Origin: Phoronis australis
Lineage: Eukaryota > Phoronida > Phoronidae
Direction: 5' to 3'
DNA: 64,000 nucleotides
NCBI GenBank assembly: GCA_002633005.1
Contig: NMRA01000284.1
Location: 268,978 to 332,977 of the forward strand
Part shown: positions 1-13,000 of the stretch, piece by piece
Layout: every line of letters starts with the position of its first letter
Numbering within the stretch: the stretch's first letter is position 1
Made by a program: the position numbers and the translations under genes
The notes under the pieces: generated by a model
Seen by the model: only the letters and a program-made list of their open reading frames with translations
Told to the model about the DNA's origin: nothing
Databases searched by the model: none

Positions 1-394
1 CCTCTTTTCAAATATTACAGTAAAAACTACGTAAAATTCTCTCCATAAAAAGTACAGTTGTTAGGCTAGACTGTAATCAGCTGATCATATCCGCATGAGC
101 GAAGTCAATTATCCTCGCTCGTGACTCGATGAATAGAGCAGCTTGGCGGCATCCCTTTGAGCATGAGCCGAGCGCGTCTCAGCCAAGGTGGATAAATACG
201 GTCTAGTTCAATTTTCCATACCCCGCCGTTTACCTTAAACACCGGGGTTAGAACCAATTTTATTTAGTGGGAATGTTCATAGCATGGCTTTTACCTGGTC
301 AGTGTCCTCTGCTACAGGCTCGCCTAATTCTGACCTGACCTGAACTGAACCTAGGCCACGACTGGCTGAGCTGGGGCTGATCGAGTTCACTTAC
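1..394. other. left edge, presumed intron of the divergent gene
   Basis: I see no exon, RNA gene or repeat here. If the minus-strand exon at 395-538 is real, this is the start of its first intron. Confidence 0.3.
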
Positions 395-538
395 CGCTTT
401 CTGAGAACCAAGCAATCTGTGACTTTTCTCGCATTCGCGGAGGTTGGTATTTGTAACCGTGCTACACACAGACACGCTGTTGCTCCAAGAAGGCAAACGC
501 AACAGTGTCGCATTGAAGGACCGGAGCTGAAAGGTCAT
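395..538 (-). CDS. probable first coding exon of a divergent gene (unidentified, partial)
   Basis: The minus strand reads from an ATG at 538 (context ACAAAATGA, A at -3) for 48 codons and meets a near-perfect splice donor, GCG|GTAAGTG, with GT at 394-393, in phase 0. The peptide starts MTFQLRSFNATLLRLPSW. It is rich in Arg, Ser, Thr and Asn and has no acidic residue in its first 35 or so, which is typical of a mitochondrial targeting sequence. I do not recognise the protein, and no second exon is visible between 1 and 393, so the gene would run off the window. It points away from the EDEM3-like gene, whose ATG is 397 bp away. The donor and Kozak context support a real exon, but chance is not excluded. 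Confidence 0.45.
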
Positions 539-934
539 TTTGTCACCAAGCCGCAAGGTCACGACAACATTCTCACATGAAAACAACTAGTATGGCGCGG
601 TGTTCTTTCCCATGTGGGAGCTTAAAAATGCTACTGTGACTTTTATAAATATTTTAATCTATTTTTAAATTTTGAAAAGTTGTATCAAATTTTGGTTTTA
701 AATAAATATTCTAAACTGAAATCTAGAATTTAAGTATGCTTTGTTGTTTGTACTGCTGTTATAAATATTATTAAAACGATACTTGGTTTGGGTATAACTT
801 TGTTATTTCAAGCAAATCTATGTCTCGATATAGACGTTGATATGCGAGAACAAAATTGACAACATGGCAAGAAGTTGACAGGGCCCTTTTAAACTAATTT
901 TCTTTCATTGTTGTTTTGAGGCGTAAGAACCACC
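539..934. promoter_or_regulatory. probable bidirectional promoter / 5' UTR interval
   Basis: This is the gap between two divergent start codons (538 minus, 935 plus). The part nearest the minus-strand exon is GC-richer; 610-800 is very A+T-rich. No unambiguous TATA box or initiator can be assigned, although a TTTATAAAT string occurs near 642. The promoter role is inferred only from the head-to-head layout. Confidence 0.35.
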
Positions 935-1041
935 ATGGTTTGTAAAAATCTGGTGGAACTTGTGCTGATTGTGTCAATTATTGTCTTCATATCTGTGGAT
1001 AAAACAAAGGCAAAAACCAAGGATGAAAGACGTCGTCTCAA
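935..1041 (+). CDS. EDEM3: EDEM3-like exon 1: start codon and signal peptide
   Basis: The ATG at 935 has the context AACCACCATGG, an excellent Kozak match. Residues 1-35 hold a hydrophobic core ([16 protein letters not shown]) followed by a basic stretch ending RRRLK, as expected for an ER signal peptide. The exon ends CTCAA|GTAAGTA, and the split Lys codon is completed at 4023. The 3.0 kb intron that follows holds a Mutator-like fold-back element (1500-2428), a short TIR element (3520-3724) and part of a hairpin repeat. Confidence 0.9.
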
Positions 1042-4000
1042 GTAAGTAAATTCTTTTTGAGTGATCTCGTCTTGTTGACGTCTGCCTGGTATTGATTTGT
1101 TTACAGTCATTGGTAAACAATATTTATGTCTGTAAGCAATCCCCCACAGGACCCAAGATCCAAAAATTTTGGCCTGCGACTAGTGACAGACTTCAAGTAG
1201 GTTGTGGGAGCTGCAGACTCCTCTCGTCTAGGGAGATTGCAGATGTCTCACTTCTACTCACTCTCTACTCTCTAGTCTAAATTAACTCCTCCAGCTCGCC
1301 TCCGTGTCAACTTAGTCCCAGTGGCAGTATACTTGGACGATGAAGATTTTATAATTAGATTTATCATAAGTCCCTTTCCCAGCCAACTATCAATACTGGT
1401 GCAAGTGGTAGGTTGGTTAGACTCCATTTAGAAAACTGAAAGTTTTGAGTGTTTGTTAGTGTGGAAACGAGTATGAAACCTAGCAAAGTTAATGGACTAT
1501 AGGCAATGACCATCGCCTCTGTTAGCCCGAACCAGAGGCGATGCAGAGGCTATAGGCGCTCTGTACGCCGGAAGCTTTTCGGCGAAGTATGCCTCGCACT
1601 GACTAAACCATCAGAGTCACGTTGTTATAAATGCCTTTTGCGCATAGAGGAACACCTGAGGAGGTTGTCGATGTGTTTAATTCCTTCCAACTCGAACAAA
1701 TACTCCCATTATCAAACTTTTTCTTCTAGCAGTCCCTATTTCAGTTCCCAAAATCGTGAACTCACCATTTTTATACTGCGCATGCTCCAATTTTTACCGC
1801 GCTCGCTAGGTGATGTGACTTCCTGACCTCAATCTTTAAATAGGCCAAAGGTGAGCCATTGCGGTCTTGTCAGTCAAATGTTCGTTTCCAAAATGCCACC
1901 ACTTATACTTGTCTTTAATTGGCGTTACTTGAAACTGATTGTATTTCAATGAATTATTGTTTGTATTTGATAAAAATAAATGCTGTTGATATGACATTTA
2001 ATAGTCTTTGTGCACATATTTGACATTTTAATGTTTAACAACACGGCAAATGCACGGCTGGTTCCCGGCAGCACGTACGCGAAGGGCGGGAACTTCAGCT
2101 TTCAAAGTTCGCCGTTAGGTCCGCAACTTCTGACCTTCGGCCTGGTTAAAAAAATGAAAATGTTGATTTCACGATTTTGGGAACTGAAATAGGGACTGCT
2201 CGAAGAAAAAGTTTCATAACGGGAGTATTTGTTAGAGTTGGAAGGAATTAAACACATCGACAACCTCCTAAGGTGTTCCTCTATGCGCAAAAGGTATTTA
2301 TAACGACGTGACTTTGATGGTTTAGTCGGTGCGAGGCATAATTCGCCGAAAAGCTTCCGGCGTACAGAGCGCCTATAGCCTCTGCATCGCCTCTGGTTCG
2401 GGCCAACAGAGGCGATGGTCATTGCCTAAATGGACTACTAGTATTGTCTTTTTGTCATGTACATTGTCTTACCCAGTGTCCTCCCTTCACAGTTAACCTG
2501 TGGGTGCCAACGCACTCACCTGTTAAATTTCTGGCTATCTAATTCAATTTCTTGCGGGCATTCATGAAAATGTCAGTCCAGATATATAACTCCACTATAG
2601 CAGGCAGGGCCCTCCATTTGGGGGCCAAATTTTGGCCCCATTCCCCTCTGAAAATATTCAAATCATGTGAAATTCCCCTCACCATTTCCAAAAATTCACC
2701 TCAAGTAATGAAAAAATAGACTTTGGACATGATAATGCTTAAAATTCGTGGCAGATAGTTTGACGTATGTTATTTCAATTCATAAGTAAAAGTGAAGAAC
2801 ACTTTAGGAAGCATCAACATCATTCATCCACTACATGTCAACAATGGTCACTTTTGCGAAATCATCTAAGAGTACCATTTTTGCCTTCTATGTCTTAGGT
2901 TTTTTCTCTTAAATTGTATTCCATTGGGGGAAAGTACCTCCCTGTTTAAAAGACATCTTAAATGATACGGGTGTACATAGCTTGTAAATAAAAGACAGTT
3001 ATACGTTGTATTGCTTTTTATTAAAAAGAATATATTGGTGCTTTGCACATTGGATCATATTGTGTTGCACTACAGTCATGAAGGGTATAATTAAATACAA
3101 GTCCTTATTATAATGTAATCTTTATTTCTAAGAATGGCACCATAATGCCCTGATCCACTTCCATCACTCCCAGGTGGCAGCACATGCCACTATATACCAC
3201 ACATGTGACCTTTTTTCTCGTTAAAAGTATAAAATCAGCATCCGTCAAAAAGAAATTCTGAATTCAACCACTTACGGTTATAAAACTGCTCTCAATTTGT
3301 TCTTCAAACTTTGATTAGAATTGAGAGTCCAGTTGTGCTTTGGATCATGTTTAGCATAAAGAAATATCTGCCATGACAAGCGAGTTTATTGAGGGTGGTC
3401 TCTAACAATAACAAACTGTTACTTTCAAGCCCATAGCCCCCAGCCCCCTATGGTGCGCCACTCATGGTTATTCAATGGAGAAAACTGGTTCTGAAAATGT
3501 TGGACCCCTGTAAGAGACTAGCGCTCGACAAAAGCGAAAATGCCTGCTCGCAAATACGAGTAACGACATATTCTGTACTTGTATTTTGAGATTTGAACTC
3601 GTAAAAGGTAACAAGTTAAAATGAAATGTCGGACGGTCGCTGTACGTGTGAGGTCAATTTGCTACTCGTATTTTACTTTTTCTGCTCATACTTTCGAGCG
3701 TCTACTCGCTTTGTGTCGAGCCCTCGTAACTATTACCTGCTGGCTTATTGTTACATCAACTAATGTGTTGTCTGCTCATGATGTGACGTGAATAGATCTG
3801 CTGAGTTGTCTGTTTTTAAAGTGCGTGATTGATGACCTGTCGCATTGGTTGGAGAGGTTTTGTTATTGTGTGTTTGACCTAAGAAATCATAATTCAAGGA
3901 TGTTTAACGCGGATCTTACTCCCTGAGGCTCCATCTGCTGCAAATTAGAAATGATGTTTTCTTTTTGTCACTCAGTAATGAAACTGCATTGCTTTAATGC

Positions 4001-7000
4001 AGTTGAATGTTCTTGATTTCAGAGAAAAAGCAGTGGAAATGTTCCTGCATGCCTACAATTCCTATATGGTAAGTGTATCTCATTTGTTTGTGTTTTCAAC
4101 ATTCATTGTCTTTTAAAATGTTTACGAGAGATCACATGCCTGATGGTAAAAAGTGCTGACGTGCAGCTCCACCTATTGTCTTTCAACTCATTGTTTTGTG
4201 GTCACATAGTGACAAATTGTGGCAGTCATAAGTACATTAATAGTGGTGATGGTGAAGTCTGTGCTGGCACGGGAAATGAAGTAGAATAATTTCAAAAAGA
4301 TGGTTGTCAATGTCTTTGAAGCTGTTATCTTTTTCATTTTCTTTTTTCACCTACGCTAACTGAACGTAAAGTAAAAAAGTAAAGTATAGACCAGGGTAGG
4401 ATATTTGGTTTCAATACATTTTTGCAGACCACATCCATCTTTTACTCTACAGTGAAATCTTACCAGTTTAGGCCAACTGAAATTTCATTTTGAGCAGTTT
4501 TTCATAAAAAGTTATGTAGCACCAAATGTGTGGTTTTCCATGTCCTAATTCTAAATCACAGCTATGACCAGACAATATTTTGACACATTATGGGCATACT
4601 TAACTACGCTAGAAGTCTTTAAAAAATAAAAGGGGCAATTTTGGCGATTGTTTTTGTCTGAAATTGGTAAGACTTAACTGTAATTCCAGATATGAATATT
4701 TAGTATTAATCACTTTTACCAGTTTCTACATTAGCATGTCAAAACAAGTGCAGTGCACTGACTCCGTGTCTATTTCTGTTGTTGCAGCAATATGCCTATC
4801 CTGCCGATGAATTGATGCCACTAACATGTCAGGGTCGCACAAGAGATACCAAGCCAGGCCGTGGGGATATTGACGATGCCTTAGGCCAGTAGGTGTCTCT
4901 CACAAACACCTGACATGCTGTGATTCCCATCCTACTTCCTGTCTAGGTCCGAAAATCGTAAATTGCATGAAATATAGACAGCGTGGACAACCAGTTCTGT
5001 ATATTCTCAATGCAGGAAGTTATGTGGTTATTGCACACAAGCTGCAATGTCCTCTATTTTTGGATTACAATCAGTATTTATTGTGATAAGGAGAGTGAAG
5101 TATTTTGTGTGGATGAGTAACCAAGTGTGTAATTTGTATTTTGGCAGTGTCAGTGAGATAGATACTTCCCTTAATTGCAGATGTTATGATGTTACTTTGT
5201 GATTATGCAGTAGTCGTAGCTGTATCCTTTTGATGTGTACTTTGCAATTGACTACAAAATTCATTCACTCTTTTCAAAACAAGAATTAACTGTTATTTGA
5301 AATTCACCCACTACATACTGGGAAGCATTTATTGTGTGCAGCGAGGTAAAGTGCAGACCTTGCAAATTTCCAATCTACAATCACAGTACATCTGTGATTT
5401 TGTAAAGCCGTTTCCTGGGTCTTTTAAACAGTGTTCTCCATAACCTGTTTTGACTCATCACTGCACCGAGTTTGAATTTTGTTGTGACTAGTTTTGCATT
5501 CTTGTGTCGAGTTTGAAAACTGCTATGAGTTTGAAGTTTTGAGAGATGTTATTTTTGAAACAAATTAGGTCATTTTGGATGTTTGGTACCAGTGGATCCA
5601 TGCCATGACTTAGCACACAAACTCCCCACACTATTGGTATCAATTTTTGAGCACGTACATGAATTTTGTAATTGATTTTCGGGTGTGGAGAATACTGTAA
5701 ATGCTGTCAATAATGGTATATACTGACCTCAGTTAAAATATAAGTTTCACCGTCATTTACTTGTTTTCTTTGAGATTGTGTGTTGTGTTTCAGGTTCTCT
5801 CTGACTCTGATCGACACCCTTGACACACTCGCTGTATTGGGTCTGCTGGAGGAGTTTGAACATGCTATCAAGCTGGTCATTAGAGACGTGTCATTTGACA
5901 CTGATGTGGTCGTGTCCGTGTTTGAAACTAACATCAGGGTATTGGGGTAGGTAGTAACTGAAATGTACATTAGAGACGTGTCATTTGACATTGACGTGGC
6001 CATGTCCGTGTTTGAAACTAACACCAGAGTATTGGGGTAGGTAGTATCTGATGTACATATGAGACGTGTCATTTGACACTGACCTAGTCGTGTCCGCATT
6101 TGGGTTATTGGGTATTGGGGTGTAGGTAGTAGCTGGTGTACATTAGAGACATGTTGTTTGGTAACGGTGATTGTGAAGACAACATGACCATGAAATTATG
6201 GCTGCACTGTAATCAGTGATGATTACTGAAATCTGCTGTTGTGTTTGCCACAGGGGCTTACTTGGTGCTCATGTGGTTGCACTAGACCTGAAGAAGACAC
6301 AGAATGTGCTTCACTGGTACACAGATCAACTGTTGAAGATGGCAAAGGACTTGGGTTACCGCATGCTTCCGGCATTCAACACGTCCACTGGTATACCCTA
6401 CCCACGGGTAAGTAGGACCCTGGGACTGTGCAGTGGTGGGCCATTTGTCATATGGTAATGCTATATGCTAGCGATTGTCGACTGCTTTTATTATTAATTA
6501 TTTTAGAGGCCCTGGCTTTCCACTTGAGCAGAAAATGGATGGTATTCACGGAATATGACTTCTTTCATGGAAGTACACATTTTGAACGAAATTATTTCAG
6601 TTGCTCATATAATAATTCTGATGCTGTTACTTATTAAAATTAAAACTGTAACACATCATATTTAATAATTCCGGCCACAAATCAATTGACAGTCATTTTG
6701 CATCAGATATTTTCAAGTTGTTCTTCGTACTTTCTGAAGGTGACTTTGTTCTTTTTTCAATTTTAAGAAACGATAATCATGTGGTGCAGTAAGTTATCAG
6801 TGAAACTGAGCGACAGTATAATTTAGCTAAAAAGACAATTCCCAGGTCATTTTAAAACAGTAAAACTGAGTTTGTTTAAATCTTTACAAAACAGGAAAAT
6901 AACAGAATTTGATGTTTGCTAGATCGGATTTCTCTGCAGTTTTTGAAAACGGAAAACTAGGGTCTCTACAGGAGACTTATAATCAAAAACCCTTTTTCCG

Positions 7001-10000
7001 TGTCGGAGTTACTGAATGAAGTAATCTCAAGGGTTATATTTAAGTATTACATTTACTAAGTCTGTGTTTATCTTTGCCCACTATTGGTCATAGAATCAAG
7101 GGATATTATCCAATGTGTACACTGAGGCAATTTTGTGTTAGTAACTCCTCAAATAAGTCATGTATGGTCATTCACCTTCTGAAACAAAGTCAAAATTTAT
7201 AAGTATGTAAAAGAAATCTGTTAAAACTCCCTCGTTTCTGTTTTTATTTCAGATGAAAAACTGATGCAGAGACTGTCAGTTAAAAACAGATGATATAAAA
7301 CATTACAGCACTTTTAAATACAGTATTTTGTTGAAATCTTTCATTTCTCCTTAATCACTTCACAAAAAAAGAGTCTTGTTCCCATCGTTACCATTGATAA
7401 CAAGCATTCGACTTTATGATGTAGTTATTTTCACTGCTTGTATACACCAGGTGAATCTTCGGCACGGTTTGTGTAAAGTAAACTCCAGGGCTGGCCATGA
7501 GAGGGACACTTGTACAGCGTGTGCGGGCACCATGATCCTAGAATTCGCAGCGTTGAGTCGGTTGTCTGGAGACCCGGTGTTTGAGGTGAGTGTCATGACG
7601 GTTGCTCCTAAGACCGTGTCGTCAACGGGAATTGATGTTGCTTTATATTTTCAAAGAAGTTCTGCTGAATGTGGCAATTTCCATTTCAAAATTCTGTTTT
7701 GGCATGACTGGGACAAGACATGTGTTTCATAGGTGGAGTTGAGTTAGGTGACAATCGTAAACACGTGACAGTACACACCAAATGCATTTAGACAAAATTG
7801 TCTGAAATGCTCCATCACGACATCTGGGCGGAAGTGCAATAGTCTACGCTGATGACCTGGAAATAACAGAACAGTTAGGAAACAACGCCATTTTGTATTC
7901 AGAATTTTGCTGCCTTATTACCTGTCATTTTAACAGAATTGGATGTCGTGGCAAGGAAAGGTAATTGTTTAAAAATACTTTTGTCGTGTTGTGCCATTCT
8001 CACCGCTAAAACATTTGCATCATGCTCTCTGTTCTCGTGATAAAAAGCGTGGCTGAGTGTACTGCGTAAAATTTCACGTTAAGACATTTTAGTTCTACAT
8101 CATAAGCTAAGGGCTGTTCCAGTAAAATCTGTATGGGAGGGGGGGAAGGCACCTTTTTTTCGCACCCACCACCCATATTTTTCATTTATTTCTTCAGCCT
8201 ACCACCCGTAATTTTTTATAAGTTTGAAATGCAACCACCCGTAATTTTTTTTTTGTTCTTGTGGTAGACTGCACAGGCGCTTGAGTTTGTCTGTTCCTCC
8301 ATCACCACTAACGTCATTCATTACTAAGAAAACATATGTTTCTTATATATGGTTATTAGCCATCGAAAAATTCGAGCACCTGTGGTTAAATGGTGTTATG
8401 GGCATGCCGATGAGGAGATCAGAGGGAGTGAAAAAGTCGGAGCTTTTTGCAAGTTGCATTTTTGTTTCAATTTTTGATTCTGTGCGGATTGTTTATAAAA
8501 TTTACTAAAATTACCCACCATCAAACATTTATGGCCCAATGAAACAACAACGACCAGTAAATTTTTATTTTTTTGAAGTACGACCACCAGCCATTTTGAA
8601 TTTAAATCAAACGCAACCACCCATAAATTTTTATTTCAGTTGCCTTCCCCACCCTTTTTTTTGCTGGAACAGCCCTAACTTTAACTTGTTCTCGGGTAGA
8701 TATATTGCTTTTCGCCTAAACAGCAATAATGCAGGAATTCCATCAGTCATGTGAATACTGACCTTTTCTCTTGAGTTCTGTGCTCAATCCTAGCTATTAA
8801 TAGAAGAGAAACATTCTGGTCACCCCTTCCTGGTCACCCCTTCCTGGTCTCGAGCACATGTAGTAAAAAAGTAAAAAGCATCACTTTTGCTCATCTGAGA
8901 TGGATTGTTTGAAAAAGTAGACAACTGACTGAAGACAAATACTGCCCCATTTTCAATTGTCATCACCAACTGTTTGTGACCTTAGTGCATATTATCTGAT
9001 TAAGGAAACAAACTTATAAGGGTGATTAGTAATTTCTCCCTTAAGATATTTTTCACTTTGAAAATTGATGAAATGCAGATAAAATCTGACTTTTATTACA
9101 CAAATAAAGTGTTAAATAGGAAGGATCTGTTCAACTGGTCTTGCAGAATTAATATGTCCAACAAATAAGTGACAGCAAATTTTGCTTGTAGGAAAAAGCC
9201 CAGCGTGCCATGGAGTTTCTATGGAAACAGCGCCACCGTTCGACTGACTTGGTGGGCACGGTGATCAACATACACAACGGTGACTGGGTGAGACGGGAGA
9301 GCGGAGTAGGGGCAGGTATTGACTCGTACTATGAGTACCTGCTCAAGGCTTATATACTGCTGGGTGACGACACTTACCTGGACAGGTTCAACAAGGTGTG
9401 TGGGGGGGGTTTGATTGTCTGGAATTCTTTTGAAAAAGATGAGGTTTTTAAACTGGTTTTGGCTCTAAATTAGTGCTGCAAAAAACTATATTTTTGTGGG
9501 TATTACTGCTATGTCTATCGGGGCATCTGGGCGTGCGGCATCTGATGTTCCAAAGTCACCATTTGTTTATTCTTCTCTCACAAATTCATGTTCAAACTAA
9601 AAAATGTCATCTTCTGCAAAAATGGCTGTTTATAAATAGTCGTGTGACATTTTTAAGCATCAGTTAAGATTTTCAGTCATCGATTGTAAAAAAATTTGGG
9701 TTTGAAAATGGACAGGTCTTCAGGTAGGATGACATTTGCATTCTTGGATGTGTGTGCATGCTGTTCACCTTTGGCACATACACATCTGGTGCATCACATT
9801 GAACAAATCATATCAAGAACAGGTTGGATGAGATCTGACCTGACTTCTCTGCCGTGACATTGATTTTTTCGTAACTAAAATTTCATTTATAGTCGTGGCA
9901 TCCTGTTCAACTTGGTGGTTTTGCACATTAAAGTTGTTGGCTTGTTGATTGCAGCATTATTCAGCCATCATGCAGTGGGTCAACCAGGGCCCTCTGTTGG

Positions 10001-13000
10001 TGGATGTCCACATGCACAGACCTGACAGGACGTCACGGAATTTCATGGATGCGCTTCTGGCATTCTGGCCGGGTTTGCAGGTAATGTATGGAAGTAGTAG
10101 TATCATATACTAAATAATGGAGATTTTTGTTGTAATATTTGTTATCACAAAATATTTGAAGTAAAAAATAAACAAGACCAGAGAGTGCATTAATATTTGG
10201 GTATGAATTTTCTTCCAACAGCAAAAATGTGATCAGTTGTAAAATTTCTCTTGTTTGTTGTGTGTGTTACCACAAAATCGTGCCCAGAAAGTGGGTTCGA
10301 AATGACTTCTATTGGTGAAAAAGTTCACAACTTGGTGAAATTGTCTCCCATGTAAGTTTTTGCTGCAGTTGTCTCCCATGTATTCACGTTTTACAGGTGC
10401 TGAAAGGTGACCTGAAGTCAGCCATTCAGATCCACGAGATGCTGTACCAGGTGACCAAGAGACACAACTTCCTGCCTGAGGCTTTCACTACTGACTTCCG
10501 TGTCCACTGGGGCCAGCATCCCCTTAGGCCAGAGTTTGTGGAGTCTACCTACTTCTTATACAAGGTACTTAACTCTCTGGGATCTGTGTCATGTCATTTA
10601 GGTTAGGTTTGGTTTCATTGACAAGTGTGTCTATTAGCTAACTATCTTCTTAACTATTGATTTTAGCTCTGAAAGTTAATTAATGTGGGAATAGCCTTTT
10701 CAGACCTTGGCACACCAAGACTATGTTAGGCGGGGTCTCTTAGGACATAAAAGGAATTCTGGCAGCAGTAAGAGATGCCCCAGCCAAGCAGCAAGTCATG
10801 CCTATTTATAAGGATATGCCCGAGTTAACTGGTTAACTGAGCATGTAAATCATTGTTAGAAAGTAGTGCGCTTGTAATTATTTCCACAAGATTAGGTTTA
10901 TTGCATTCAAAAGACAAAGGGTATGATAATGGGCTGTCTGCAGGTGACTGGGCTGAGTGGGGTGTAATTTGGAAATGCAACTTGTAAGTCGTGGTAGTAT
11001 GTGTTAGTGCTATCATTTTTAATTTTGATATTCTGCAGGCTACAGGTGACCCGTATTACCTGGAGGCAGGTGAGAGTGTACTTACTAACCTGGAGATGCA
11101 CGCCCGTGTACCATGTGGGTTTGCTGCCATCAAGGACGTGACCACCGGTCAACAGGAGGACCAGTGAGTATAGTGTGCACCAGTGATTGTTGCAGGGTTT
11201 GGGTCAAGTGGGGTCACAGGTCAAGAAGAAGGCCCGTGAGTACTGTGTGTTTATCATTGCGTGTGGGGTAAAAGGTCAGCAGCGGGACTGTCACGCTGCT
11301 GCTCTTAAAAAATATTAAGGTAGGTGTATACACAAAAAAAATTAATTTTGACTGTTTTTTACATTTTCATATCATCCTAATCTTTAATTCTTGATGCACA
11401 GTATACTGAAGAAAAATAAAATCATTCTGAAAATCCAAAGTTGTTTTTTTAACTATATTTGACCAAACCTCAGTAAGTCATATGGCTTGAGTGCTCACCA
11501 GCTCAGTGATTGACAACTGGGGCGGAGCTTATATACAAGGACACTAGCTCTAATCTAACCCTGTCAACAAGCATTGCGTAACCGGGCAATCGAGAGTGAT
11601 GTACCAGCTGATATTGGTGTTGTAGCAAGACCAAGAATAAAACAATTCTATTTTTGACCATGTGAAAGTTAGTAGTGAAATGGTGAACTAGCTCCTGTTC
11701 CGAGCCTGAGCCTGTTTGTCTATCTGCAAAAAAATTAAGTTGAGTACGCCAAGCCCTACCGAAGCCATCACTGCACTCAGCTTGAGGAGTCCGTGCAGAA
11801 ATTGTGCATGTATAAGAGAAGTCGGTAATATAAGGTCAGTTGTCTTGCGAGAGGACGCTGAGTGTCGACGTGGGTGGTGTTGCACGATTCGGTGAGAGTG
11901 CATACACGCGCTGTGAAGACAAGCCGCGCGCGCGACACATGGACAACTACATGCCGTCAGAGTAGAGTCTTCGCAGATAAACCGTGCTTCTGTGCTGGGA
12001 ACGTGCCGTGGAGAAACTAGGTTGTCAAACCCAGAGGATTTTTAACTTGCCACTGGCCGTAACCCAAAGAATTAGAGAAATGACCCAGTGTTCAACATAA
12101 CAAAAAATTTTCTAGTGCATAGATTCAAACGTAACCCTGAATTAAAACTCATGATATTATACGATTTTAGAGGAAAGCAATATAAGAAACTTTAGTAACT
12201 TGAGAACCTCACCCAAGCGGCGCTATTTGCGCAGAAAGTGATATTTTCTTATCCCAAAGTCCATTCGGTACAGGCACGTAAAAATGTTGAACCATTACTA
12301 TGAAAGTAGTTCTTTATCCTCGTCGCCAATATTGTTATGTAGGCAGTAACGCGGCGATTTGATATAACACATATATTGGTTGATGATAATATTGGAATAC
12401 TAACAAATAGGTCTGTGTAATATAGTTAGAGAGTCTTTTACAAACTGAGTGGAGAGTTCAGATGAATCGTATAAACAATCAACACATGGTGGTCGGCACA
12501 CCAGTACAGCAGACAATAGATCAACGCTAAGCTCCGCCCACGTGACAGCCATATTTGTTTTGGTCGTCTGTCGTGCATCACAAGTTCGAAAAAATGATTA
12601 AAATTACGCTGTAAACAAACAGGTATGTCACATTTTCTAAATATGAAGTAAATATCAGCTTTATTTCTAGTACTTCAACAAAAATTGGAACATAATGACC
12701 ACGCATTCTGAACGAAATTTGATCTCAAGTGGCAATCGATGACCGCTTAACTTCAAAGCCGTTTTTCTCGGCTCGTGATTTCAGGATAGTGACACGATTC
12801 TCGGGCCTATTTTTCCACAACACGTGGGTCAATTTTAACGAAAGTTGCAAATTTGAAATCCTCTTGGACTGAAGTAAAATCGCGTGCCAGGGTTTTTTGA
12901 TAAATGGACCAGATTTTTAGTTATTAGACGGAAAGTGACCAAATGACAAAAAGTGGCGTGCTTGCCCCAACTCACACACAAAAAATGCCACAAAATCAAG

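Noticed and set aside
1506-1826. 106-codon frame starting MTIASV, mirrored at 2102-2422 on the other strand
   Set aside because: Both are the arms of one fold-back element, diverge freely at their ends, and have no domain.
5707-6099. 130-codon minus-strand open frame with repeated [10 protein letters not shown]-like blocks
   Set aside because: It is the antisense shadow of EDEM3 exon 4 and its tandem intron copies; the repetition comes from the DNA repeat.
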